From Novispirillum itersonii (GTDB lineage: Bacteria > Pseudomonadota > Alphaproteobacteria > Rhodospirillales > Rhodospirillaceae): a stretch of DNA of 64,000 nt. A program made the position numbers and the translations under genes. Location: assembly GCF_014205675.1 (NCBI RefSeq), contig NZ_JACIIX010000015.1, forward strand, positions 51,577-115,576, given 5' to 3'. Shown piece by piece: positions 8,431 through 17,713 of this stretch (position 1 is its first letter; every line of letters begins with the position of its first letter). The notes under the pieces were generated by a model. That model made no database searches. It was not told the DNA's origin and saw only the letters and a program-made list of their open reading frames with translations.

Positions 8431-8460
8431 CGCCCCGCCCCGTGCGGGGCGTTTGCTTTT
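8431..8460 (+). terminator. Rho-independent terminator
   Basis: An 8-bp perfect stem, CGCCCCGC (8431-8438) with GCGGGGCG (8444-8451), is followed by TTTGCTTTT. It lies 29 bases after the stop of the small secreted protein gene. Confidence 0.8.
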
Positions 8461-8677
8461 GCGCGCCCGCCGCATGCCGGATTTTGCCGCACTGTGCTGA
8501 AATTACGGCAAACATCGCCCTTACGCTGACACAGTGCCGGGGCTTAATACATCTCAGGGAACGACGGCAGCCTCCTCGCTGACCGATCCCGAAACCCTCC
8601 GCCCCACCCGGGGCAACCGGGGCCGCCGGGCCGGATCTTCCGCCCGCCCCCACTGACAGACACCGGAGTTTACGGTC

Positions 8678-9061
8678 ATGTCCTTTACCCGTCTTCTGAC
8701 CCGCACCGCCCTTGCCACCACCATCGTGTCCGTGATGGCAGGCGCCGCCTTCGCTCAGGTTCCGCCTGCGGCAGCCCCGGCGGCGGTTCCGGCCCCGGCG
8801 GTGACGGATGCGGCCCAGCCCCCGCAGGATGCGGCGAAGGCTGGACAGACCAAGGTGGACCCGAAAGCGGCTGAGGCCGCTGCGGCACACACCCCGAAAG
8901 ATCATGCCCAGAAGGAGCAGCTGGCCAAGGATGCCAAGGCCATGCCCGACACCGCCAAAAAAGGCGGAAAATCGGCCGAACACCGCGTCGATGACGTGAA
9001 AAAGCAGCACGCCAAGGATGCCGCCAAGGGCGCGGTGCCTGAGCCGAAGCCCGCCCAGTAA
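8678..9061 (+). CDS. Small secreted Ala/Pro-rich protein, paralogue of the preceding gene
   Basis: No named family was recognised. The 127-aa product has a clear signal peptide ending AGAAFAQ. A Pro/Ala-rich linker (about residues 28-50) follows, then a charged region with many Lys, Ala and Asp residues. The segment SAEHRVDDVKKQHAKD matches SAERRMDDLKKKHGKK of the gene at 8028, and both proteins share the sequence order DTAK...KSAE/NSAE. The two genes are separated by a terminator and have their own leaders, so they are probably transcribed separately. The mature protein is probably periplasmic and disordered or helical. Confidence 0.7.
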   Translation: MSFTRLLTRTALATTIVSVMAGAAFAQVPPAAAPAAVPAPAVTDAAQPPQDAAKAGQTKVDPKAAEAAAAHTPKDHAQKEQLAKDAKAMPDTAKKGGKSAEHRVDDVKKQHAKDAAKGAVPEPKPAQ

Positions 9062-9062
9062 G

Positions 9063-9157
9063 CGGCCCCGTCTTCCGGTCCCCGACCGGAGCGGGGCCGG
9101 AGGCACCGGAGCGTTTCCGGCAGGGCCGGTCACCGGACCTGCGACAGGAAACGCTCC
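9063..9157. terminator. Two inverted repeats between convergent genes
   Basis: The first hairpin pairs CGGCCCCG (9063-9070) with CGGGGCCG (9092-9099), with an inner TCCGGTC/GACCGGA. The second pairs GGAGCGTTTCC (9108-9118) with GGAAACGCTCC (9147-9157) around an inner CCGGTCACCGG palindrome. They lie between the plus-strand secreted-protein gene and the minus-strand ABC-F gene. They lack good T-tracts, so they are only likely to end transcription in both directions. Confidence 0.45.
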
Positions 9158-9191
9158 CTTCCCATCACACAGCAGCAGGAGGAACCGGGGA

Positions 9192-11018
9192 TCAGCCCCC
9201 CAGTTCCTCCTTCAGCATTTCAATGTCCAGCCACTGTTCCTCGGCGGCGGCCTGCTCAGCCTTCAGGGCTTCCAGCCCCTCCACCGCCTTGGCAAAGCCC
9301 TGCGGATCGCGGGCATAAAAGCCATCATCTGCCAGCTTCTTTTCCAGCGCCGCGCTTTCCTTTTCCAGCCGTTCCATCAGCTTGGGGAATTCGTCGAGGA
9401 AGCGTTGCTGCTTGTAGGACAGCTTGACCGATTTCCCCTTCGGCTTTTCCTTCGGGGCTTCCGCCTTCGCTTCGTCCTTCACCTTCGCCGGGGCCTGCAC
9501 CTTCGGGCGCTGGATTTCATAGTCGGAATAGCCGCCCGGATATTCCCGCACCACGCCATCGCCCTCAAAAACGATGGAGGACGTCACCACCCGGTCAAGA
9601 AAATCACGGTCGTGGCTGACCAGCAGCAGGGTGCCGTCATAATCGCCCAGCATGTCCTGCAACAGATCCAGCGTTTCCATATCCAGATCGTTGGTCGGTT
9701 CGTCGAGGATCAGGAAGTTGGAGGGCCGGGCCAGCGCCTTGGCCAGCAGCAGGCGGTTGCGCTCCCCCCCGGACAGGCTGCCGACCGGGCTGCGGGCCTG
9801 CCGCTCATCAAACAGGAAATCACGCATATAGCCGACCACATGGCGCAGATGACCGCGCACATTGATGGAATCCCCGCCGGTGTCGGCCAGCGTATCCCAG
9901 ATGGTCTTGGCCGGGTCCAGCGCGCTGCGGCTCTGGTCAAGGTAGACGGTGGTCAGGTTGGTGCCCAGCTTGACCGTGCCGCTGTCCGGCGCTTCCTGCC
10001 CCATCAGCATCCGCAGCAGGGTTGACTTGCCCGCCCCGTTGGGGCCGATGATGCCGACCCGGTCCCCGCGCAGGATCCGGGTGGAGAACGGGGCCAGAAT
10101 CACCCGGTCGCCATAGGTCTTGGCAATCCCTTCGGCCTCGATCACCAGCTTGCCGGAGGTCTGGCCGCTGTCGCTTTCCATCTTCACCAGACCGGTGCGG
10201 GCGATCATCTGCGCCCGTTCGCTGCGCAGCTCCTGCAACCGGCGCATCCGGCCCATGTTACGGGTGCGGCGGGCCTCGATGCCCTTTTTCGACCAAGTCA
10301 CTTCCTGCTCAAGGAATTTGTCGAACTTGGCGGTCTCGACCGCTTCCTGCTCCAGAATCCCCTGTGACCAGCCTTCAAACTCCTTGAATCCAGCCTCAAG
10401 GCGGCGCACCACGCCACGGTCCAGCCACAGGGTGGTACGGGTCAGGCGGTTGAGGAAGGCCCGGTCGTGCGAGATCAGGATGAAGCCGCTGCGGGTGTTA
10501 GACAGGTATTCTTCCAGCCACTGGATGGTCGGCAGATCCAGATGGTTGGTCGGTTCGTCCATCAGCATCACATCGGGCTGGCTGACCAGCAGGCGGGCAA
10601 TGGCGGCGCGGCGCTTTTCCCCGCCCGACATCGCCGCCGGATCCGCATCCGGACGGACCTGAAGATCATCCAGTATGATATCGACGGTGTGATAGTCGTG
10701 CAGCTGCTCCGGCCCCAGCCCGGCGGCGACATAATCGTGGGCGGTGGCGAAGCCGGACAGGTCAGGCTCCTGCGGCAGATAGGCGATGCGGGTGCCGGGC
10801 TGCACGAAAATCTCGCCGCTTTCGGCATCGACCATCCCGGCGATCACCTTCAGCAGCGTTGACTTGCCGGAGCCATTGCGGCCGACCAGACAGACGCGGT
10901 CGCCCTTGCCCACCGCCAGCTCCACGCCCTGAAACAGGGGATGGCCGCCAAAGCCGAGGCGGATGTCACGCAGGGTCAGCAGGGGAGGAAGAGCCACGGG
11001 CGCACCTGTCTTTATCAA
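9192..11018 (-). CDS. ABC-F family ATPase (Uup-like)
   Basis: ABC-F proteins are soluble tandem ATPases that act on ribosomes or on DNA rather than on membranes. The 608-aa protein has two nucleotide-binding domains. The Walker A motifs are GRNGSGKSTLL and GPNGAGKSTLL, the signatures are MSGGEKRR and LSGGERNR, and the Walker B motifs are LMDEPTNHLDLP and LILDEPTNDLDME. No transmembrane segments are present. A Lys/Glu-rich linker and C-terminal coiled coil (about residues 510-608, with KLSYKQQRFLDEFPKLMERL) resemble Uup. It stands alone on the minus strand between convergent and divergent neighbours. Confidence 0.9.
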   Translation of the reverse strand: MIKTGAPVALPPLLTLRDIRLGFGGHPLFQGVELAVGKGDRVCLVGRNGSGKSTLLKVIAGMVDAESGEIFVQPGTRIAYLPQEPDLSGFATAHDYVAAGLGPEQLHDYHTVDIILDDLQVRPDADPAAMSGGEKRRAAIARLLVSQPDVMLMDEPTNHLDLPTIQWLEEYLSNTRSGFILISHDRAFLNRLTRTTLWLDRGVVRRLEAGFKEFEGWSQGILEQEAVETAKFDKFLEQEVTWSKKGIEARRTRNMGRMRRLQELRSERAQMIARTGLVKMESDSGQTSGKLVIEAEGIAKTYGDRVILAPFSTRILRGDRVGIIGPNGAGKSTLLRMLMGQEAPDSGTVKLGTNLTTVYLDQSRSALDPAKTIWDTLADTGGDSINVRGHLRHVVGYMRDFLFDERQARSPVGSLSGGERNRLLLAKALARPSNFLILDEPTNDLDMETLDLLQDMLGDYDGTLLLVSHDRDFLDRVVTSSIVFEGDGVVREYPGGYSDYEIQRPKVQAPAKVKDEAKAEAPKEKPKGKSVKLSYKQQRFLDEFPKLMERLEKESAALEKKLADDGFYARDPQGFAKAVEGLEALKAEQAAAEEQWLDIEMLKEELGG

Positions 11019-11207
11019 ACATCGGAAAAACTGCCCCGATGATTACGGCGTCCTCCGGTCCCCGGCAAGAGAAAAGGCCCGCCCCTGCCCTCCGCCCCCG
11101 CCCCAGCCGCAGAGATCAGCCATGCTGCACTGCCCCCTTGCGCCCTGCCGCCGCCGGGGCCATGATGCCGCGCAATCTCCCCCTCCCCCTGATGAGTTTC
11201 CGCAATC

Positions 11208-12005
11208 ATGGACCTGCTGCTTCTGGCCGCCTTTCTGGGCATTATTGAAGGCCTGACTGAATTTCTGCCGGTGTCCTCCACCGGGCATCTGGTGCTGCTG
11301 GTTGATCTTCTGGGGTTCCCGGCCCCGTCGGGCAAAACCTTCGAGGTGGTGATCCAGCTCGGGGCCATTCTGGCTGTCTGCGTCGCCTTCTTCCCACGCC
11401 TGTGGCAGGCCCTGACCGGTGTCGCCACCGTGCGGAGTGAACAGCTGTTCGTCCGCAACATCCTGATTGCCTTCCTGCCCGCCATGGTGATCGGTGCCGG
11501 GGCCTATTCGATGATCCGCGCCCTGCTGGATTCCCCGATGGTGGTGGCGGTGACACTGGTGCTGGGCGGCATCGCCATCCTGCTGATCGAACGGCTGAAC
11601 CACACACCGCGCTATCACGCCATTGAGCAGTTTCCGCTGCCGCTGACGGTCAAGATCGGCCTGTTCCAGTGCATTGCCATGGTTCCCGGCGTCTCCCGCT
11701 CCGGGGCCACCATCATGGGGTCGCTGCTGATGGGGGTGGAACGTAAGACCGCCGCCGAGTTCTCCTTCTTCCTCGCCATCCCGACCATGGCCGGGGCCAC
11801 CGCCTACAGCCTGTATAAAAACTGGGCGGCGCTGGATTTCTCCGCCTTCGGCATGATCGGGATCGGGTTTGTCACTGCCTTCATCACCGCCCTGCTGGTG
11901 GTGCGGGTGGCGATCGGCTTCATCGGGCGGCATGGCTTTGCCCCGTTCGCCTGGTACCGCATCGTGCTGGGGCTGGTGATGATCGGTGTTCTGGCCCTGC
12001 GCTGA
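11208..12005 (+). CDS. uppP: Undecaprenyl-diphosphatase (BacA type)
   Basis: This membrane enzyme dephosphorylates undecaprenyl diphosphate, recycling the lipid carrier for cell-wall polymers; overexpression gives bacitracin resistance. The 265-aa protein has the family motifs EGLTEFLPVSSTGHLVL near the N-terminus and PGVSRSGATIMGSLLMG in the middle, which hold the catalytic Glu, Ser and Arg residues. It has about eight hydrophobic segments. The ATG start is the first residue expected for the family. It converges with glgP, with only 26 bases between the stops. Confidence 0.96.
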   Translation: MDLLLLAAFLGIIEGLTEFLPVSSTGHLVLLVDLLGFPAPSGKTFEVVIQLGAILAVCVAFFPRLWQALTGVATVRSEQLFVRNILIAFLPAMVIGAGAYSMIRALLDSPMVVAVTLVLGGIAILLIERLNHTPRYHAIEQFPLPLTVKIGLFQCIAMVPGVSRSGATIMGSLLMGVERKTAAEFSFFLAIPTMAGATAYSLYKNWAALDFSAFGMIGIGFVTAFITALLVVRVAIGFIGRHGFAPFAWYRIVLGLVMIGVLALR

Positions 12006-12031
12006 TCTACCCGCTGTCTGACATCCCTGTT

Positions 12032-14599
12032 TTACCGGTACGGCCCCAGATCCTGCATCACCGGGGCCGTTGCCTTAACGCCCCAGATATCCCGGGCGTA
12101 ATCCAGCACCGTCAGGTCGGCGGAGAACTTACCCATCCGCGCCACGGTGGTGATGGCGGAGCGGGTCCAGCCCGCCGCATCCTGCCACGCCGCATCCACC
12201 AGCCCCTGCGTCGCCACATAGGCAGCATAGTCGGCCAGCAGCAGGTAATGATCCCCGCCATACAGCAGGGCATCAACCAGCGGGCGGAAGGCCTCCGGTT
12301 CGCCGGGGCTGAAGTAACCGCCCCGGATCATGTTCAGCACTTCCGCCAGCTCAGGATTGGCATGCATCACCGCCATCGGGTCATACCCACCACTGCGGCA
12401 GGCCGCCACCTCCTCCGCCGTCAGGCCGAAGAAGAACAGGTTCTCCTCCCCCACCTCCTCGGCGATTTCAATATTGGCTCCGTCACGGGTGCCGATGGTC
12501 AGCGCCCCGTTGAGCGCCAGCTTCATGTTCCCGGTGCCCGAAGCCTCGGTGCCCGCCGTCGAGATCTGCTCTGACAGATCGGCGGCGGGAATGATCACCT
12601 CCGCCGAGGAGACATTGTAGTTGGGCACAAACACCACCCGCAGCCAGTCGCGGGTGCGCGGATCACCATTGACCACCCCGGCGACGGCATGGATCAGCCG
12701 GATGATCATCTTCGCCGCCGCATAGCCGGGGGCGGCCTTACCGGCAAAGATCACCGTGCGCGGCACCATCCCCGCCGTCAGCCCATGGCGCAGCCGGTTG
12801 TAGCGGGTGATGACGTGCAGCACATTCAGAAGCTGCCGCTTGTATTCATGGATCCGCTTGACCTGCACATCAAACAGGCTGCCGGGGTCGATCCAGACCC
12901 CCAGCGTCCGCCCGGAGAAACTGGTGAAGCGCTCCTTGTTGGCGGTTTTTGCCCGCCGGAATTCCTCGGCGAACCCGGCATCCTCCGCCAGCGGCAACAG
13001 GGCACGCAGCAGATCCAGATTGACCGGCCAGTCTTCGTCCACATGGCGGGAAATCAACCGGGCCAATGGCCGGTTGGCCTGATTGAGCCAGCGGCGCGGG
13101 GTGATGCCATTGGTGCGGTTGACAATTTTATCCGGGTATAACCGGTGGAAATCAGCAAACAGCCCCGATTTCATCAGATCGGTATGGATCCGCGCCACCC
13201 CGTTGACGCAGTGGCTGCCGACCACCGCCAGATGGGCCATCCGCACCCGCCGTCCGCCGTTTTCATCAATCAGAGACACCCGCCGCACCAGATCGGCATC
13301 GTCCGGCACCTGCGCCCGCACCTGATCGAGGAAGCGGCGGTTGATTTCGTAAATGATCTGAAGATGACGCGGCAGCAGCCGTTCAAACAGGGCCACCGGC
13401 CAGCATTCCAGAGCTTCCGGCAACAGGGTGTGGTTGGTGTAGGCGAACACACCCCGGCTGATTTCCCACGCCTCATCCCAGCCCAGCCCCTGTTCGTCGA
13501 TCAGCAGGCGCATCAGTTCCGGAATGGCAATGGTGGGGTGAGTATCGTTCAGCTGGATCGCCACCTTTTCCGGCAGCAGGCTCCAGTCCGCCCCCGACTG
13601 AGCGCGGAACTGGTGCAGGATGTCGGCGACCGAGGCGGCGACAAAGAAATACTCCTGCCGGAAGCGCAGCACCTTGCCCTGTTCGGTGGAATCATCCGGA
13701 TACAGAACCTTCGACAGGCTTTCGGACTCCATCGCCGCCATCACCGAGCCGATATAGTCGCCCCGGTTAAAGTCCTGAAGGTCAAATTCCTGCGAGGCCC
13801 GGGCTGACCACAGCCGGATGCTGGAGGCCCCAAACCCGCCATAGCCCGGCACCGGCAGATCGTTGGCAATCGCCAGCACTTCCTCGGCATGGATCCAGAC
13901 AAAGCTCTGGTGGCCTTCGCCGTCGTCCACCATTTCCACCCGGCCGCCGTAGCGCACCGGATAGCAGACATCCGGGCGTTTGAATTCCCACGGATTGCCA
14001 TAGGTCAGCCAGTTTTCCGGCACTTCCACCTGCCGCCCGTCCTCAATGCGCTGACGGAACATGCCGTGGTGGTAATGGATGCCATAGCCTTCCCCCGGAA
14101 TGCCCAGCGTGGCGAGGGAATCGACAAAACAGGCCGCCAGCCGCCCGAGGCCGCCGTTACCCAGTGCCGCCTCCGGCTCCTGCTCGCGGATCGCGCCGAA
14201 ATCCAGCCCCATTTCCGCCAGCGCGGCATGGCAGATATCCATCATGCCAACCGCCAGCAGGTTGCTTTCCAGCGACCGCCCGATCAGGAATTCCAGCGAC
14301 AGATAGCACACCCGCTTGGCGTCGGCACTGGCCGCCGCCCGCTGGCTGTCAGTCCAGGTTTCCACCAGCAGGTCGCGGGTGGTATGGGCCAGCGCGGTAT
14401 ACCAGTCGTGCAGGCTGGCCTCTTCCGCACTGCGGGCCAACCTATGCTTCAGGTGGGCATACAGACGCCGCTTGAAGACGTCGATGTCCCCCCGGTTCAG
14501 CTGGCTCCAGTCTACGGTCATCCAGTCAGCACCGCTGATGCCGCCTTCTTCCGCCGCAACAGGATGATCCCGGTGCGGCTGATCCCGGTAAGTCTGCAT
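12032..14599 (-). CDS. glgP: Glycogen/alpha-glucan phosphorylase
   Basis: This enzyme releases glucose-1-phosphate from the ends of alpha-1,4-glucans. The 855-aa protein has the PLP-lysine motif EASGTGNMKLALNGALTIGT near the C-terminus, plus DGANIEIAEEVG. It also has the N-terminal signatures GNGGLGRLAACFVDSLATL and YGIHYHHGMFRQ and the central NRTNGITPRRWL. It is slightly longer than E. coli GlgP (815 aa), mainly from an N-terminal extension. No other glycogen genes are next to it, so its regulation within a glycogen operon cannot be inferred here. Confidence 0.96.
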   Translation of the reverse strand: MQTYRDQPHRDHPVAAEEGGISGADWMTVDWSQLNRGDIDVFKRRLYAHLKHRLARSAEEASLHDWYTALAHTTRDLLVETWTDSQRAAASADAKRVCYLSLEFLIGRSLESNLLAVGMMDICHAALAEMGLDFGAIREQEPEAALGNGGLGRLAACFVDSLATLGIPGEGYGIHYHHGMFRQRIEDGRQVEVPENWLTYGNPWEFKRPDVCYPVRYGGRVEMVDDGEGHQSFVWIHAEEVLAIANDLPVPGYGGFGASSIRLWSARASQEFDLQDFNRGDYIGSVMAAMESESLSKVLYPDDSTEQGKVLRFRQEYFFVAASVADILHQFRAQSGADWSLLPEKVAIQLNDTHPTIAIPELMRLLIDEQGLGWDEAWEISRGVFAYTNHTLLPEALECWPVALFERLLPRHLQIIYEINRRFLDQVRAQVPDDADLVRRVSLIDENGGRRVRMAHLAVVGSHCVNGVARIHTDLMKSGLFADFHRLYPDKIVNRTNGITPRRWLNQANRPLARLISRHVDEDWPVNLDLLRALLPLAEDAGFAEEFRRAKTANKERFTSFSGRTLGVWIDPGSLFDVQVKRIHEYKRQLLNVLHVITRYNRLRHGLTAGMVPRTVIFAGKAAPGYAAAKMIIRLIHAVAGVVNGDPRTRDWLRVVFVPNYNVSSAEVIIPAADLSEQISTAGTEASGTGNMKLALNGALTIGTRDGANIEIAEEVGEENLFFFGLTAEEVAACRSGGYDPMAVMHANPELAEVLNMIRGGYFSPGEPEAFRPLVDALLYGGDHYLLLADYAAYVATQGLVDAAWQDAAGWTRSAITTVARMGKFSADLTVLDYARDIWGVKATAPVMQDLGPYR

Positions 14600-14701
14600 G
14601 GCCTGACGCTCCAGCGCTGATCCCCCGCCGGAATCCTACCACGGCAGTCCCCCCCGCGTACAGAAAAGGGCTGCACGGCAAAGGGATAATACCGGGCGGG
14701 A

Positions 14702-15043
14702 TCAGTGCCGGATTGTCGGCAGACCACTGCTGCCGCCACTGCGGTAGACTTCCAGCCAGTAGCGGCGGAAGGGATGATCCACCGCCTCGTTTTCGGCGCG
14801 GAACTCTGCCAGATCACGCGGCATCGGATCCCCGGCGCCACAGGCAGCGGTAAACACCGAGGCCCAGCACACCCGGTACAGGGTGGCTTCCTGCGGGGTC
14901 AGCGGCGGATTGCCCTTCTTCTGCGCGGCCCGGGCGTCCGGGCGGGCATTTTCTGCGTCTTTACGGGGGTCTGCCTGCGCACTATCTGTTTTGAGGTCGG
15001 TTTTGCGGTTGCCGTCAGCCGGACGGCCCGTGTCGGAAATCAT
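14702..15043 (-). CDS. Hypothetical protein, 113 aa
   Basis: The family was not recognised. The N-terminal half (about residues 1-50) is charged and low-complexity (Asp, Lys, Arg, Ala). The C-terminal half looks folded: LTPQEATLYRVCWASVFTAA, then HPFRRYWLEVYRSGG. There is no signal peptide or membrane segment. The start at 15043 is well supported by AGGAGGAGG 7 bases upstream; the frame is open to 15070 but that start has no ribosome site. It lies upstream of glgP on the same strand with about 100 bases between them. Confidence 0.65.
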   Translation of the reverse strand: MISDTGRPADGNRKTDLKTDSAQADPRKDAENARPDARAAQKKGNPPLTPQEATLYRVCWASVFTAACGAGDPMPRDLAEFRAENEAVDHPFRRYWLEVYRSGGSSGLPTIRH

Positions 15044-15231
15044 TTCAGACCTCCTCCTGTGGGGAGGCAAAACTGCGGCTCTGTTCAGCCGCCACCATGG
15101 CAGCTACCGGCAGATGTCTCCTGTTTTTGATTGTACTCCTGCCCGCATCGGGAAAATATTACCAAAAGGTTTATTTGCACTGCGAAATTACACCTTTCCT
15201 CTCCTCCTGCCCCCCTCAAAGGAGTTGTTCC

Positions 15232-16275
15232 TTGGAATACCGTCCCCTTGGCCGCAGCGGCCTGAAGGTGTCCGCCATCAGCATGGGCACCATGACCTTC
15301 GGCGAACAGAACACCGAAACTGAGAGCTTTGCCCTGCTGGATATCGCCCGTGACCACGGCATCAACTTCCTTGATGCCGCCGAGCTGTATCCGATCTCTC
15401 CCCGCCCGGAAACACAGGGCCGGACCGAAGAAATCGTCGGCAACTGGGTCAAGGCCCGCGGCAACCGCAGCGATACGATCATCGCCACCAAGGTGGTGGC
15501 CTACAGCCCGCCGATGCCGTGGTTCCGTGGCCCCGATCACCGGCTGGACCGGGTGAACATCGAGGCCGCGCTTGATGCCTCGCTGAAGCGCCTTCAGACC
15601 GATTATATCGACCTGTATTACCTGCACTGGCCGGACCGGCAGACCAACTTCTTCGGCCGTCTGGGCTATGAACACCACCCGGAGCAGGATCAGACCCCGC
15701 TGGAGGAAAGCCTTGCGGTACTGGCCGATGCGGTGAAGGCCGGGAAGATCCGCCACATCGCGGTCTCCAACGAAACGCCGTGGGGCATCCACCGCTGCCT
15801 GCTGGCCGCCGAAACCGCCGGGGTGCCGCGCATTGCCTGCATCCAGAATCCCTACAGCCTGCTGAACCGTTCCTTCGAGGTCGGTCTGGCCGAACTGGCA
15901 ATCCGCGAAGAGGTGCCGCTGACCGCCTATTCGCCGCTGGGCGGTGGGGTGCTGACCGGCAAATACCGCAACGGCGCCCGCCCGCAGGGGGCCCGCGTCA
16001 CCCGCTGGCCGGACCGCTACGCCCGCTACACCAAGCCCGCCGCCCAGCTCGCCACCGATCTGTATTGCACGCTGGCTGAAGCCGCCGGATGGTCCCCGAC
16101 CACCATGGCGATCCGCTATTGTCTGGAACGGCCGTTCCTGGCCTCGGCGATTGTCGGGGCGACCACGCCGGAGCAGTTCGCCGCCAGTCTGGCCGCCGCC
16201 GACCGCCCGCTGACCCCGGAACTGACGGCGGCCATCGAGGCTATCCACACCGCGTATCCTAATCCGGCCCCGTAA
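15232..16275 (+). CDS. Aldo/keto reductase, Tas-like
   Basis: This is a cytosolic NADP(H)-dependent oxidoreductase of the aldo/keto reductase superfamily. The catalytic tetrad can be placed: Asp and Tyr in FLDAAELYPI, Lys in IIATKVVAY and His in YYLHWPD. The 347-aa length matches E. coli Tas (346 aa), and MEYRPLGRSGLKVSAISMGT is the expected N-terminus. The start is taken as TTG 15232 because AAAGGAG lies 7 bases upstream; the upstream ATG at 15097 would add a hydrophobic, non-family segment without a ribosome site. The physiological substrate is unknown. Confidence 0.88.
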   Translation: MEYRPLGRSGLKVSAISMGTMTFGEQNTETESFALLDIARDHGINFLDAAELYPISPRPETQGRTEEIVGNWVKARGNRSDTIIATKVVAYSPPMPWFRGPDHRLDRVNIEAALDASLKRLQTDYIDLYYLHWPDRQTNFFGRLGYEHHPEQDQTPLEESLAVLADAVKAGKIRHIAVSNETPWGIHRCLLAAETAGVPRIACIQNPYSLLNRSFEVGLAELAIREEVPLTAYSPLGGGVLTGKYRNGARPQGARVTRWPDRYARYTKPAAQLATDLYCTLAEAAGWSPTTMAIRYCLERPFLASAIVGATTPEQFAASLAAADRPLTPELTAAIEAIHTAYPNPAP

Positions 16276-16284
16276 GGGCCGGAT
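16262..16284. terminator. Hairpin enclosing the aldo/keto reductase stop codon
   Basis: ATCCGGCCC (16262-16270) pairs perfectly with GGGCCGGAT (16276-16284), leaving CGTAA, which includes the TAA stop, in the loop. It lies between convergent genes. No T-tract follows on either strand, so terminator function is uncertain. Confidence 0.4.
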
Positions 16285-16304
16285 CAGCCTTACCGTTACG
16301 GCCC

Positions 16305-16967
16305 CTATCCGGCGCGGCGGAAGGTCAGGTTGATCCTGACCTCTCCCGTTGCCGGATGGGTACCGGGTTTCAGCGGGGCGATGCCGTGGAACACCAGCCG
16401 CGACGGCCCGCCCCACACCACCACATCGCCATGACTGAGGGTGATCCGCCGCACCGGGCCGGTGCGGGCCAGCCCGCCCCACAGGAACACCGCCGGAATC
16501 CCCAGCGACAGCGAGACGATCGGCTGGGTGAAGTCCGCCTCATCCCGGTCCTGATGCAGGCCCATCTTGACCCCGGCAGCATAGCGGTTGATCAGGCAAC
16601 TGTCGGGATCAAACCCCGGATAGCCTGCCATCTCCGCCATCGCCCGGGCGAAACCATGCAGCACTCCCGGCATCACGGGCCACGGGATGCCGGTCTGCGG
16701 ATCCGCCGCCACATAGCGATAGCCTTTGCGGTCAGTGACCCAGCCCAACGCACCGCAGCTGCTGGTGGCCACCGACATCGACTGTCCACCCGGCGTCTGC
16801 ATCCGCCGGAACGCGGTCTGCGCCGTCACCGCCCGCACGGCGGCCAGAACCGCCTCCTGCTGATCTGCCAGCCCGCCACGCAGCAGCACGGCACCGGGGG
16901 CGAAATCCTCCCGCCGGATGTTCATGCTGCCCGCGCCATCGCCGAGGGCGGAAAACAGATCAGTCAC
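16305..16967 (-). CDS. alkB: AlkB-type alpha-ketoglutarate-dependent DNA dealkylase
   Basis: AlkB removes methyl groups from N1-methyladenine and N3-methylcytosine by Fe(II)/2-oxoglutarate oxidation. The 220-aa protein has the iron ligands in LHQDRDEADF (HxD) and the distal His in RLVFHGI. It also has NRYAAGVKMGLHQD and the C-terminal RINLTFRRAG that binds 2-oxoglutarate. The start may be GTG 16967, which overlaps the upstream amidase stop by 4 bases, or ATG 16925 (MNIRREDF). It is the last gene of a three-gene minus-strand chain; no ada gene is nearby. Confidence 0.93.
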   Translation of the reverse strand: MTDLFSALGDGAGSMNIRREDFAPGAVLLRGGLADQQEAVLAAVRAVTAQTAFRRMQTPGGQSMSVATSSCGALGWVTDRKGYRYVAADPQTGIPWPVMPGVLHGFARAMAEMAGYPGFDPDSCLINRYAAGVKMGLHQDRDEADFTQPIVSLSLGIPAVFLWGGLARTGPVRRITLSHGDVVVWGGPSRLVFHGIAPLKPGTHPATGEVRINLTFRRAG

Positions 16968-17713
16968 CGTATACTTTCCTCCGGTTTCAGGGCTCTTGCC
17001 ACGGCTGTCAGCATGGCCAGTGTTCCGGCATCGGCCTGCCCGGTCAACTCCGACGGGCGGTAGCGCCGCTGAAACGCCACCAGCGCCGCCCGCAGACCCT
17101 CCGGGGTTTCCGCTCCGTCTTCGCCCAGCGGATAGCCGATCTGCCGCAGCAGAGCGGCGGCATCCCCGCCTGCACCCGCCACAGGGGCGGGAAACAGACC
17201 GACCCCCTGATCCGCCAGAAACGGCCAGTCAAACAGTTCGCCGGGGTCCTCCTTGCGGGCCGGGGCCACATCGGCATGGGCCACCACTCCGCCGGGCAGG
17301 ATCGCCGGGTGCCGGTCCAGAATATCACGGCACAGCGCCGCCACCGCCTGCATTTGCACCGCCGGAAACGGGCGGTAGCCGAATTCATGGCCGGGGTTGA
17401 CGATCTCTATCCCGATTGAGTGGCTGTTGACGTCAGCGCGGCCCCGCCAGCGGGCGACCCCGGCATGCCAGGCCCGCCGTGCCTCCGGCACCAGTTGAAA
17501 AATCCGCCCGTCCTCTTCCACCATATAATGGGCCGAGACCTGCGCCTCGGCCTGACACATCCGCCGCAAGGCCGCCGACCCATCCGGCATGCCGGTATAA
17601 TGCAGCACCAGCAGATCCACCGCCGCCCCCGCCGCACGCGGGCCGTGGTTGGGCGACGGCATCACCGTCACCCCCGGCAGGGACGTATCAGCGGCAAAGG
17701 CCGGGCCGGTCAT
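16964..17713 (-). CDS. N-acetylmuramoyl-L-alanine amidase with peptidoglycan-binding domain
   Basis: The protein belongs to the zinc amidase_2 (AmpD/AmiD) family, which cuts the bond between N-acetylmuramic acid and L-alanine. Zinc ligands are visible in LVLHYTGMPD and in VAHADVAPARKEDPGELFDW. A peptidoglycan-binding helical domain follows (about residues 170-240; LLRQIGYPLG, LVAFQRRYRPS). The 249-aa start at 17713 overlaps the stop of the transporter gene (TGATG). No signal peptide is evident, so it may be a cytosolic recycling enzyme, although the binding domain is more like the periplasmic AmiD. The open frame continues upstream but that part is antisense-like to the transporter. Confidence 0.88.
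   Translation of the reverse strand: MTGPAFAADTSLPGVTVMPSPNHGPRAAGAAVDLLVLHYTGMPDGSAALRRMCQAEAQVSAHYMVEEDGRIFQLVPEARRAWHAGVARWRGRADVNSHSIGIEIVNPGHEFGYRPFPAVQMQAVAALCRDILDRHPAILPGGVVAHADVAPARKEDPGELFDWPFLADQGVGLFPAPVAGAGGDAAALLRQIGYPLGEDGAETPEGLRAALVAFQRRYRPSELTGQADAGTLAMLTAVARALKPEESIR

Noticed and set aside
15097..15231. N-terminal extension of the aldo/keto reductase from ATG 15097
   Set aside because: The extra segment is not part of the family and has no ribosome site; TTG 15232 has both a Shine-Dalgarno sequence and the expected N-terminus.
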